Origin: DATJJW01 sp035491935
Lineage (GTDB): Bacteria; Pseudomonadota; Alphaproteobacteria; ATCC43930; CGMCC-115725
Direction: 5' to 3'
Length of the DNA: 5,138 bases
Assembly: GCA_035491935.1 (NCBI GenBank)
Contig: DATJJW010000083.1
Location: 1-5,138, forward strand
A program made the position numbers and the translations under genes. Shown here in pieces: positions 1-4,774 of this stretch. Numbering within the stretch: position 1 is the first letter of the stretch; every line of letters starts with the position of its first letter. Under the pieces are notes generated by a model. The model was not told the origin of the DNA. It worked only from the letters and a program-made list of their open reading frames with translations, and made no database searches.

Positions 1-72
1 GGAGCGGGCGCCGCGATCGTTCTGGCCGGCATCGCGCTGACGGTGATCCCGGGGCGGGGCTCAACAGGGTGA
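1..72 (+). CDS. C-terminal end of a membrane transporter, probably EamA/DMT family (partial)
   Basis: The frame open from base 1 to the TGA at 70-72 gives 23 residues, GAGAAIVLAGIALTVIPGR followed by a short GSTG tail. A Gly/Ala-rich hydrophobic helix followed by a short polar end is how the last transmembrane helix of EamA (drug/metabolite transporter) proteins usually looks. That family normally has ten helices and exports or imports small metabolites across the inner membrane. The start and nearly all of the protein lie outside the window, so substrate and family cannot be fixed. Another multi-helix permease with a similar last helix is possible. The high GC of this tail contrasts with the sequence that follows it. 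Confidence 0.5.
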   Translation, partial: GAGAAIVLAGIALTVIPGRGSTG

Positions 73-121
73 TCATGACGCTGGATTGCAGCAGGAGTCG
101 GGTGGCCAACACCGTGCTCGC

Positions 122-184
122 TTCCAACCAAATCGAGATGATGCTTATCTCAACGTTTCTGCAACGCAGAAGATTGGTCTGGAA
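122..184 (+). other. Possible three-way-junction RNA or DNA fold
   Basis: Three helices nest in 63 bases. P1 pairs TTCCAACCAAATC (122-134) with GATTGGTCTGGAA (172-184): twelve base pairs with one bulged base on each side (A132 and C179). P2 is GAGAT (135-139) with ATCTC (147-151), enclosing a 7-base loop. P3 is TTCTGC (157-162) with GCAGAA (166-171), enclosing a 3-base loop. P2 directly follows the 5' strand of P1, and P3 directly precedes its 3' strand, leaving only 152-156 unpaired in the junction. I do not recognise a known riboswitch or ribozyme core, and it does not carry the integron attC consensus ends. Whether it is transcribed is unknown. Confidence 0.35.
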
Positions 185-316
185 CCGGCGCTCCGTTACG
201 CTCGGCTTCCCAAGCTTGGCCGTGTAGTACCAAGCGGCGGTAGTCCTGGCTTGTCCGTGGCGCCTTCGACAAAGCAGATCCCTGGCAAAGATGGAGCTGA
301 AATCAGCAAGACGTGG

Positions 317-338
317 ATGGTCGGCCTTCGCCGACCAT
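317..338. terminator. Perfect 9-bp hairpin without a T-run
   Basis: ATGGTCGGC (317-325) pairs perfectly with GCCGACCAT (330-338) around a CTTC loop. No T-run follows on either strand, so it is not a canonical intrinsic terminator. It lies about 245 bases past the transporter stop and 90 bases before the serine hydrolase start. It could mark the 3' end of the transporter transcript or of a small RNA from this gap, or it could act within the leader. Confidence 0.3.
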
Positions 339-370
339 GACGAGGACAGGTCGGGACTTTCGATAGCTGA

Positions 371-376
371 TATAAA
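371..376 (+). promoter_or_regulatory. Possible -10 box for the serine hydrolase gene
   Basis: TATAAA at 371-376 matches the sigma-70 -10 consensus at most positions. It lies in a locally AT-richer patch about 50 bases before the ATG at 428. No good -35 box sits at the usual 16-18 base spacing, where the sequence is around AGGTCG. This is a weak candidate that would need an activator or an alternative sigma factor. Confidence 0.25.
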
Positions 377-427
377 GGCTTACAACACAGGGCACCCTTG
401 TTTGGCGTTGAGACGAGGCTGGGGAGC

Positions 428-1798
428 ATGCGGCGGGTTTTGAAATTAATATCCAAAGTTCTTGTCACGATTGTGCTTCTGGGGGTCATGGGGTTGAGCG
501 GCTGGCTTACCTTCAGCCCACCCGATGGACTGCTGTCCGCCTCGGCCTATGCGGCAAAGATGGTTTGCTCGAACGTGTTCATTGCCAAACGCGACGCGGA
601 TGCGGTCATTGGAACCGACGTGGAGTTCGTGCTTCCTCGTATCGTCAAACGTATGAAGATCAGCATCGAGACCGCCAACCAGCGTGTCGAGGTCGCATAT
701 CTGGGCCTGTTCGCCAAACGCTACGCCCAGTATGAGGAGGGACGCGGTTGCACATTGGTCTCAAAGAACGAAATCCCTGACCGTGCCGCGCCGCCTTTGC
801 CGCCAGCAACGTCTGACGCGTTGTGGCCGGCTGGCGAGAGGGTAGAATTCTCCGACGACAAGCGTTTGCTGGCGGCGCTGAATGATCCGGCTCTCCAGGG
901 ACCTGGCATGCGCGCGATCGTCGTCGTCCATGATGGGCGCATTGTCGGCGAGATCTATGGCGAAGGCTTCAACGCTTCGACGCCCTTGCTCGGCTGGTCG
1001 ATGACGAAGTCCGTGAACACGGTCCTGGCCGGCATGGCGATCAAGGACGGAAAGCTTTCGCTCGATCGCAAAAATCTGTTTCCGCAATGGGAGGGCGACG
1101 CGCGTGCGGAAATCTCGGTGGCCGATTTGATGGCCATGACAAGCGGATTGGAATGGAATGAAGATCAAGGCAATTCTCCCGACCCTGGACGATTGGAGAA
1201 TCTTGCAAGGGATGCGGCGGCGTTCGCGAGAGACCGCGCGCTTGTCGCCCCGCCCGGAACGAAATTCAACTATTCCGGCGGCTCCTCCGTCCTATTGGCG
1301 CGGCTCTGGCAGAACGCGATTGGAGCGGAGGCGCGAGCTTATCCGCGGGAGCGGCTGTTCAAGCCCCTGGGCATGACCGGCGCTGTTCTCGAATCTGACC
1401 CTTCAGGCACATTCCTTGGCGAAGGCTTTCTCTACGCCAATGCGCATGATTGGGCGCGCTTCGGCGAGTTCTTGCGCCTGGGCGGAGATTGGAACGGTGA
1501 GCAGCTTGTGCCTATGGGTTTCGTCGATTACATGCGCTCGCCCGTGCCAGCGTCCGACGAGGGACATGGCCCGGTCTACGGTCGCGGAGGGGTTTGGTTG
1601 GCGCGGGGCGAAGGATTCAACCTCCCCGCCGACACGTTCATGATGCAAGGACACCTCCGCCAGGTGATCACGATCATCCCCTCGCGGAAACTGGTGATCC
1701 TGCGCATGGGATTAACGCGGGAAGATATTGGCTACGGCGTCGCGAAGCTCCTGTACGCGATTGTCGCGGCGTCGCGAGAGTTCCAGCCAGTGCGCTGA
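428..1798 (+). CDS. Membrane-anchored serine hydrolase, beta-lactamase/NylB-like family (COG1680 type)
   Basis: This 456-residue protein begins with a basic stretch and a hydrophobic segment (about residues 7-29), likely a signal anchor that places the rest in the periplasm. An N-terminal region with Cys47 and Cys108 precedes the catalytic domain. The active-site SxxK motif is Ser191-Met-Thr-Lys194, followed by the family-typical LMAMTSGL (234-241). The second motif is Tyr282-Ser-Gly in FNYSGG. The third-motif region is GHLRQ (408-412), where relatives usually have a GHxGQ-like sequence. Known members hydrolyse amides or esters (class C beta-lactamases, esterases, 6-aminohexanoate oligomer hydrolases); the substrate here cannot be deduced. 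I chose ATG 428 because GAGG at 415-418 lies nine bases ahead and the anchor then starts MRR; an in-frame TTG at 398 would add ten residues. The gene stands alone, converges with the dehydrogenase, and is less GC-rich than the right-hand genes, which hints at transfer. Confidence 0.88.
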   Translation: MRRVLKLISKVLVTIVLLGVMGLSGWLTFSPPDGLLSASAYAAKMVCSNVFIAKRDADAVIGTDVEFVLPRIVKRMKISIETANQRVEVAYLGLFAKRYAQYEEGRGCTLVSKNEIPDRAAPPLPPATSDALWPAGERVEFSDDKRLLAALNDPALQGPGMRAIVVVHDGRIVGEIYGEGFNASTPLLGWSMTKSVNTVLAGMAIKDGKLSLDRKNLFPQWEGDARAEISVADLMAMTSGLEWNEDQGNSPDPGRLENLARDAAAFARDRALVAPPGTKFNYSGGSSVLLARLWQNAIGAEARAYPRERLFKPLGMTGAVLESDPSGTFLGEGFLYANAHDWARFGEFLRLGGDWNGEQLVPMGFVDYMRSPVPASDEGHGPVYGRGGVWLARGEGFNLPADTFMMQGHLRQVITIIPSRKLVILRMGLTREDIGYGVAKLLYAIVAASREFQPVR

Positions 1799-1935
1799 TC
1801 TAGCCCGTCTTTCCCACAGTCTGCGCGCATGCCGGCTAGAGCTTTTTCCGATCGATAGGGGTCGATGGAGCCGGCCTTGGGATCGTGGGCTACCGACTGC
1901 GAGATGCCGATCCGGCCGCAAGCATGGATGCGTTT

Positions 1936-1967
1936 CCAAAGCGCGCTTGCGCTTTGGCCGCCGGAGG
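1936..1967 (+). repeat. Solo copy of a hairpin-plus-CCGCCGGAGG dispersed repeat
   Basis: The stem CCAAAGCGC (1936-1944) / GCGCTTTGG (1949-1957) has a GCTT loop and is followed directly by CCGCCGGAGG (1958-1967). The same architecture appears in both arms of the 263-bp element at 3347-3609. There the stem is CCAAAGGGC/GCCCTTTGG with a GCCA loop and the identical 10-base tail. The second-last stem pair differs as C-G here versus G-C there, changed on both sides so pairing is kept. This suggests a structured repeat family in which the fold is selected. It is oriented with its tail to the right. Confidence 0.6.
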
Positions 1968-2003
1968 CTTGCTTGCCTTTGCGCTGAAATGCCCTGGGGC
2001 TGT

Positions 2004-2033
2004 GGTGGAATGCCCGGAAGGGGGCATTCCACC
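2004..2033. terminator. Perfect 12-bp hairpin in the convergent gap
   Basis: GGTGGAATGCCC (2004-2015) pairs perfectly with GGGCATTCCACC (2022-2033) around a 6-base GGAAGG loop. No T-run follows on either strand, so it does not match the classical intrinsic terminator. Its place between two convergent stops fits a bidirectional transcription end or RNA 3'-end protection. A dispersed palindromic repeat is the alternative. Confidence 0.4.
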
Positions 2034-2110
2034 GGGCTGACGATCGTGGTGGTGGCGTTCGCGTAAAGGAGGAAGGCTGGGTTTGGGTGCGTCGGCGCGA
2101 CCCTCACCCT

Positions 2111-2159
2111 CCCACTGCTTCGCAGTGGGCCCCTCCCTCTCCCGCAGTGCGGGAGAGGG
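2111..2159 (-). terminator. Tandem double hairpin downstream of the dehydrogenase
   Basis: Reading the minus-strand transcript past its stop at 2182, the first hairpin is an 11-bp perfect stem (2159-2149 with 2145-2135, plus-strand arms CCCTCTCCCGC and GCGGGAGAGGG, 3-base loop). The second is an 8-bp stem, CCCACTGC/GCAGTGGG, with a 3-base loop (2111-2129). No strong U-run follows. The pattern of CCCTC-type stems flanked by ACCCTCACCCTCCCA (2099-2113) resembles a repeat that is common between genes in many high-GC proteobacteria. It probably forms the 3' end of the dehydrogenase mRNA. Confidence 0.5.
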
Positions 2160-2181
2160 GCTTTGATCGGTGGCAGATTCC

Positions 2182-3153
2182 CTATCCTCGCAATTCGGGA
2201 ATCACCCACAGCGGCGTCTCGCCGCGTTCCACGCGCTGGACGTTGTCGAAGGCGTTGCGGAAGCGTTTGAAGCGGTTGTCCCAGGTGGGGCCGGCGAGAT
2301 GGGCGGTCAGGATGACGTTGTCGAGGCCGAAGATCGGGTTGTTCGGCTGGGGCGGCTCCTGCTCGAACACGTCGAGCCCAGCGGCAAGGATGGTGCCGTC
2401 GGAGAGGGCCGTGTGCAGCGCCACCTCGTCCACCACCGGGCCGCGGCAGGTGTTCACCAGGATGGCGGATTTCTTCATCAGGCCGAGCTCGCGGGTGGAA
2501 ATCATGTGCCGGGTGGAGGCGAGCAGGGGGACGTGCAGGCTGACGATGTCGGAGGTTTGCAGCACCTCGTCCATCAGGCGGAACTTGGCGCCGATCGCGT
2601 CCTCGGCATCCTCGTTCAGGCGGGCGACGTCGTAGTACTGGATGCGCATGCCGAAGCCGCGGGCCATGCGGGCGACCTTCTTGCCGATCGTGCCCAGGCC
2701 GATGATGCCCAGGGTGCGGCCTTCGAGCTCGTAGAGGTGCTTGTCCTGCCAGTCATTGCCGCGCCAGCGGCCGGCGGCGACGTTCTGGTGCTGCCAGATC
2801 AGCCGGCGGGAGACGGCGAGCATCAGCAGGATGGCGTGCTCGGCCACCGCCACCGAATTGGCGCCGCCATTGTTGGAGATCGGCACGCCGGCGCGCTTGG
2901 CCGCGTTCACGTCGCAGCGGTCATAGCCGGCGGAGAGGAGCTGGACCAGTTTCAGCTTGGAGGCCGAGCGATAGAAGGCGTCGTCCATCGAGGCGTCGCC
3001 GAGGCCGACGAGGTATTTCATCTCCGGCACGGCGGCACGGAACTCGGCGGAGTTGGGCTGGGTGATGACGAGGTCGTAACCCCGTGGCGCCATGTCGGTG
3101 GCGATCTCGATATCCGCCTGCCCGTTGGGCACCAGCACGATCTTCGAAGGCAT
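2182..3153 (-). CDS. D-2-hydroxyacid dehydrogenase, NAD-dependent
   Basis: This 323-residue protein is of normal length for the D-isomer-specific 2-hydroxyacid dehydrogenases, cytoplasmic enzymes that interconvert a 2-oxoacid and a D-2-hydroxyacid with NAD(H). The nucleotide-binding motif GLGTIG is at 152-157 inside a central Rossmann domain. Asp175 at the end of the second strand (IQYYD) favours NAD over NADP. The catalytic set is visible: Arg237 in NTCRGPVVDE, Asp261 and Glu266 in GLDVFEQEPP, and His285 in TAHLAG. Substrate (glycerate, glyoxylate, lactate, phosphoglycerate or other) cannot be read from sequence. I chose ATG 3153 because GAGGGG (3163-3168) lies nine bases upstream and the family N-terminus fits; the frame stays open further upstream only through the hydratase remnant and repeat. 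It follows the hydratase remnant by 25 bases, suggesting a former operon. With that gene broken, its promoter is unclear. Confidence 0.93.
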   Translation of the reverse strand: MPSKIVLVPNGQADIEIATDMAPRGYDLVITQPNSAEFRAAVPEMKYLVGLGDASMDDAFYRSASKLKLVQLLSAGYDRCDVNAAKRAGVPISNNGGANSVAVAEHAILLMLAVSRRLIWQHQNVAAGRWRGNDWQDKHLYELEGRTLGIIGLGTIGKKVARMARGFGMRIQYYDVARLNEDAEDAIGAKFRLMDEVLQTSDIVSLHVPLLASTRHMISTRELGLMKKSAILVNTCRGPVVDEVALHTALSDGTILAAGLDVFEQEPPQPNNPIFGLDNVILTAHLAGPTWDNRFKRFRNAFDNVQRVERGETPLWVIPELRG

Positions 3154-3178
3154 GCGTTTCTTCCCCTCTTGGCCCGGC

Positions 3179-3346
3179 TCAGCGCCCCTTGAAGACGGGC
3201 CGGCGTTTTTCCATGAAGGCGCGGCGGCCTTCGACAGTTCGGCAACGGTGCGCTTGACCGCCTGCATGGTCAACGGGACGTTCCCGGCGATCGTGGCACA
3301 ATAGGAACGGACATGGTCCTCCGGGATGGCGTCGGCGGTCGGAAGA
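3179..3346 (-). pseudogene. 3' remnant of an enoyl-CoA hydratase gene, truncated and frame-disrupted
   Basis: The minus strand carries two pieces of the C-terminus of an enoyl-CoA hydratase/isomerase (crotonase family) in different frames. The first, at about 3339-3229, reads AIPEDHVRSYCATIAGNV then PLTMQAVKRTVAELSK, typical of the late helices. The second, 3238-3182 in another frame, reads TVEGRRAFMEKRRPVFKGR and ends at TGA 3181-3179, the hallmark C-terminal tail. Relatives have roughly 20-30 residues between these pieces, so an internal deletion that shifts the frame is likely. GTCGAAG at 3235-3229 is shared by both frames and would suit a short-homology junction. Everything 5' is missing: the remnant begins where the inverted-repeat element ends, at 3347. 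The protein is not functional, but the piece still supplies the leader of the dehydrogenase. Confidence 0.8.
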
Positions 3347-3609
3347 GCCTCCGGCGGCCAAAGGGCTGGCGCCCTTTGGAATGGCACTCGTGCTGGCGGC
3401 TGGATCGGCTTCCTTCGATCGCAAACCCATGATCTCGCCTCGGGCGCCGGCGAAGCCCAGAATCCTCGGGACCGCACCGAACTGGCGGGGTTCGCAAGGT
3501 TGATTGCCTGCGGCGCAAGCAAGGAAGCAGTTATCACCCGAAGGCCGGTGCCCCAGCCGCCAGCACGAGTGCCATTCCAAAGGGCGCCAGCCTTTTGGCC
3601 GCCGGAGGC
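3347..3609. repeat. 263-bp element with 57-bp inverted arms
   Basis: The left arm (3347-3403) and right arm (3553-3609) are reverse complements over 57 bases with a single mismatch (C/T at the position read as 3594 in the right arm). They flank a 149-base centre (3404-3552) with no gene I recognise. Each arm contains a perfect or near-perfect 9-bp hairpin (3358-3379 and 3577-3598) with the tail CCGCCGGAGG at its outer edge. No clear target-site duplication is seen at the borders. The element lies 10 bases past the tam stop and abuts the hydratase remnant. It could be a MITE-like non-autonomous element, two copies of a short palindromic repeat placed face to face, or the scar of a rearrangement. 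If transcribed, it would fold into a long stem between tam and the dehydrogenase gene. Confidence 0.8.
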
Positions 3610-3619
3610 CCTGCCTTCC

Positions 3620-4384
3620 CTACCGCGCCGCCATGATGAACAGCCGGCGGAACGGCAGCAGCGTGGTGCCATCGGAGCGCGGCGGGTATTCGGGCCGCAG
3701 GGCGTCGGCGTAGGTGCGCAGGAAGTCGCGGCGCAGGCCGGCGGGGAGCTTGTCGAGGAAGGGTTTCAGGCTGGTGCCCGTGGCCCATTGCACCACGGCG
3801 TCCTCGCCGTTGAGCACGTGGAGGTAGGTGGTCTCCCAGATGTCCAGTGTCGCGGTCAGCGGGCGGAGCAGGTCCCAGTATTGGCCTGGCTCGAGGATGG
3901 ATGGGGCGGCGCCGACATCGATCAGCCGCTCGGCCCAGGGGCCGTTGGCGGCGACGTCGTGCTGGAGCGCGCGCAGCGGGGCGTTGTGCATGGCCGGCAT
4001 CTGCACCGCGAAGGTGCCGCCCGGGGCGATTTGGGCGAGCAGGCGCGGGAACAGGGTGGCATGGTCGCCGAGCCAGTGCAGGGCGGCGTTGGAGTACAGC
4101 ACGTCGACCGGGGCCGCCGGGGTCCAGGTACCGAAATCGGCTTCGACGAAGCTGCATTTCGGGGCCGCCTCGCGCGCCTTCTCGAGCATCGCGGCCGAGC
4201 CGTCGACGCCGCCGACTTTCGCCTTGGGCCAGCGCGCGGCCAGCAGGGCGGTGACGTTGCCGGCGCCGCAGCCGAGGTCGATCACGGTCTTCGGCGCCTC
4301 GGCCGGTACCCGGGCCATCAGGTCCAGTGCCGGGCGCAGCCGTTCGTCGGCGTAGCGCAGGTATTGTTGCGGGTCCCATTGCAT
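3620..4384 (-). CDS. tam: Trans-aconitate 2-methyltransferase
   Basis: The 254-residue product matches the Escherichia coli Tam protein as I remember it along its whole length, which is almost the same size. Tam uses S-adenosylmethionine to methylate trans-aconitate, a spontaneous by-product of the citric acid cycle that inhibits aconitase, and so detoxifies it in the cytoplasm. Visible features are the MxWxPxxYL start, ERLRPALDLMARVP (14-27), SAM motif I VIDLGCGAGNVT (34-45), the acidic strand-2 end Asp61, EADFGTW (81-87), SNAALHWL (98-105), FAVQMP (125-130), the DIWETTYLHVL segment (191-201), and the PFRRLFIMAAR end. Its ATG lies six bases after the stop of the H-box gene, and AAGGA (4398-4394) overlaps that gene's last codons, so translation is probably coupled. 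It is followed after ten bases by the inverted-repeat element. Confidence 0.92.
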   Translation of the reverse strand: MQWDPQQYLRYADERLRPALDLMARVPAEAPKTVIDLGCGAGNVTALLAARWPKAKVGGVDGSAAMLEKAREAAPKCSFVEADFGTWTPAAPVDVLYSNAALHWLGDHATLFPRLLAQIAPGGTFAVQMPAMHNAPLRALQHDVAANGPWAERLIDVGAAPSILEPGQYWDLLRPLTATLDIWETTYLHVLNGEDAVVQWATGTSLKPFLDKLPAGLRRDFLRTYADALRPEYPPRSDGTTLLPFRRLFIMAAR

Positions 4385-4390
4385 TGCGGC

Positions 4391-4708
4391 TTATCCTTCG
4401 GAACTATGGCGTTTTGCCGCGGCCGAAGCCTCGCGGCACATGGTGGCGGCGCGGTCCATCGCCTTGGCGACCACTTCGGCCGCCTGGCGTACCGCCGGGT
4501 CGTCATGCCGCTCCAGCCGTTCGGCCATCAGCAGCGCCGGCGACAGCGCGCCGCGGAGGTCATGGGTCAGCCGGCTGACCGACATGGCGAGCTCGCCCAC
4601 CTTCGACTGAGCCAGCGCCTCGGCATTGCGGCGGTTGAACCACACCGCGATGCCGCCCAGGCCGAAGCCGAGCAGCAGGGCGCCGGCAATGAAGCCGAAC
4701 TCATCCAT
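4391..4708 (-). CDS. Small membrane-anchored protein with orphan histidine-kinase dimerisation (H-box) domain
   Basis: This 105-residue protein has one hydrophobic segment (about residues 4-24, FGFIAG...AVWF) followed by NRRN, predicting a short periplasmic N-terminus and a cytoplasmic remainder. The rest is helical and charged. RLTHDLRGALSPALLMAERL (46-65) matches the H-box of histidine kinase dimerisation domains, with His49 where the phosphorylated histidine would be. A second helix (about 70-95) completes a two-helix hairpin. There is no N/G-box ATPase domain, and the frame ends cleanly at TAA 4391, so it is not an obvious truncation inside the window. I infer either a phosphotransfer or dimerisation partner of another kinase, or a non-catalytic relic fold. 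ATG 4708 is preferred because GGAG (4718-4715) lies six bases upstream; an earlier in-frame start at 4756 would overlap the promoter candidate. Co-transcribed with tam. Confidence 0.75.
   Translation of the reverse strand: MDEFGFIAGALLLGFGLGGIAVWFNRRNAEALAQSKVGELAMSVSRLTHDLRGALSPALLMAERLERHDDPAVRQAAEVVAKAMDRAATMCREASAAAKRHSSEG
4393..4399 (-). promoter_or_regulatory. Ribosome binding site of tam within the upstream stop region
   Basis: On the minus strand the last codons of the H-box gene, GAA GGA TAA, contain AAGGA, spaced nine bases from the tam ATG at 4384. A ribosome finishing the first gene would sit on this site, so the two genes are likely translationally coupled. It also fixes ATG 4384 as the tam start. 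Confidence 0.65.
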
Positions 4709-4727
4709 CGCCTGCTCCGACCGCAAG

Positions 4728-4756
4728 ATCGTATGTGCGAGTCGCCATCCTGCCAA
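4728..4756 (-). promoter_or_regulatory. Sigma-70-like promoter for the H-box gene and tam
   Basis: On the minus strand TTGGCA (4756-4751) is separated by exactly 17 bases from TACGAT (4733-4728). These match the -35 consensus at five of six and the -10 consensus at four of six positions. Transcription would begin near 4721, leaving a leader of about a dozen bases that still includes the GGAG ribosome site at 4718-4715. It would drive the two-gene operon independently of the oxidoreductase upstream. Confidence 0.45.
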
Positions 4757-4774
4757 ACTGAGCCGGACGGCGCA

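Larger units (their letters stand above)
73..427. other. Gene-poor, lower-GC, inverted-repeat-rich intergenic stretch
   Basis: I find no recognisable gene here. A 50-codon frame (ATG 75-77 to TAG 225-227) and an 84-codon frame (86-340) exist, but neither has a clear ribosome site or a protein I recognise. The sequence is less GC-rich than the right half of the window. It carries several inverted repeats: a branched fold at 122-184; a 10-bp palindrome CCAAGCTTGG at 210-219; a 6-bp stem GCTTGG/CCAAGC at 214-219 and 230-235; the palindromic GCTGAAATCAGC at 296-307; and a 9-bp stem at 317-338. It serves as the leader region of the serine hydrolase gene. It could also hold a small RNA or the remains of a decayed gene. 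Confidence 0.55.
1799..2181. other. Convergent intergenic region packed with inverted repeats
   Basis: These 383 bases separate the stops of two convergent genes, and I see no credible gene in them; the open frames lack ribosome sites and recognisable products. Structure is dense. GCCGGCT (1831-1837) pairs with AGCCGGC (1869-1875), enclosing CCGATCGA/TCGATGG (1848-1855 and 1862-1868, one bulge). A repeat-family hairpin follows at 1936-1967, a 12-bp stem at 2004-2033, and a tandem double hairpin at 2111-2159. At least some of these probably end or stabilise the two convergent transcripts. The sequence around TAGAGCTTTTTCCGATCGA (1836-1854) resembles dispersed intergenic repeats of alphaproteobacteria, which is an impression only. 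Confidence 0.6.

Noticed and set aside
122..184. Integron attC site or hammerhead ribozyme.
   Set aside because: The fold has bulged bases as attC sites do, but the RYYYAAC/GTRRRY ends are absent, and the hammerhead core CTGATGA with GAAA is not present.
86..340. An 84-residue plus-strand frame, and a 50-residue frame at 75-227, in the left gap.
   Set aside because: Neither has a recognised product or a good ribosome site, and the region's inverted repeats explain it better as non-coding or decayed sequence.
1712..2209. A 165-residue minus-strand frame across the convergent gap.
   Set aside because: It overlaps the end of the serine hydrolase and runs through hairpin repeats; composition and lack of a ribosome site argue against coding.
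2170..3192. A 340-residue open frame on the plus strand opposite the dehydrogenase.
   Set aside because: It is the antisense shadow of a clearly conserved enzyme. Its protein is low-complexity in Gly, His, Val and Asp, and there is no ribosome site.
3154..3672. The dehydrogenase frame stays open for another 173 codons upstream of 3153, which would give a 496-residue protein.
   Set aside because: The extension runs through the hydratase remnant, the whole inverted-repeat element and the tam 3' end. A strong ribosome site and a normal family N-terminus mark ATG 3153, so the open frame is a by-product of high GC.
3534..4379. A 281-residue open frame on the minus strand over tam.
   Set aside because: It is the out-of-frame shadow of tam, with an Arg/Pro/Ala-rich composition and no recognisable domain, while the tam frame is convincing along its full length.
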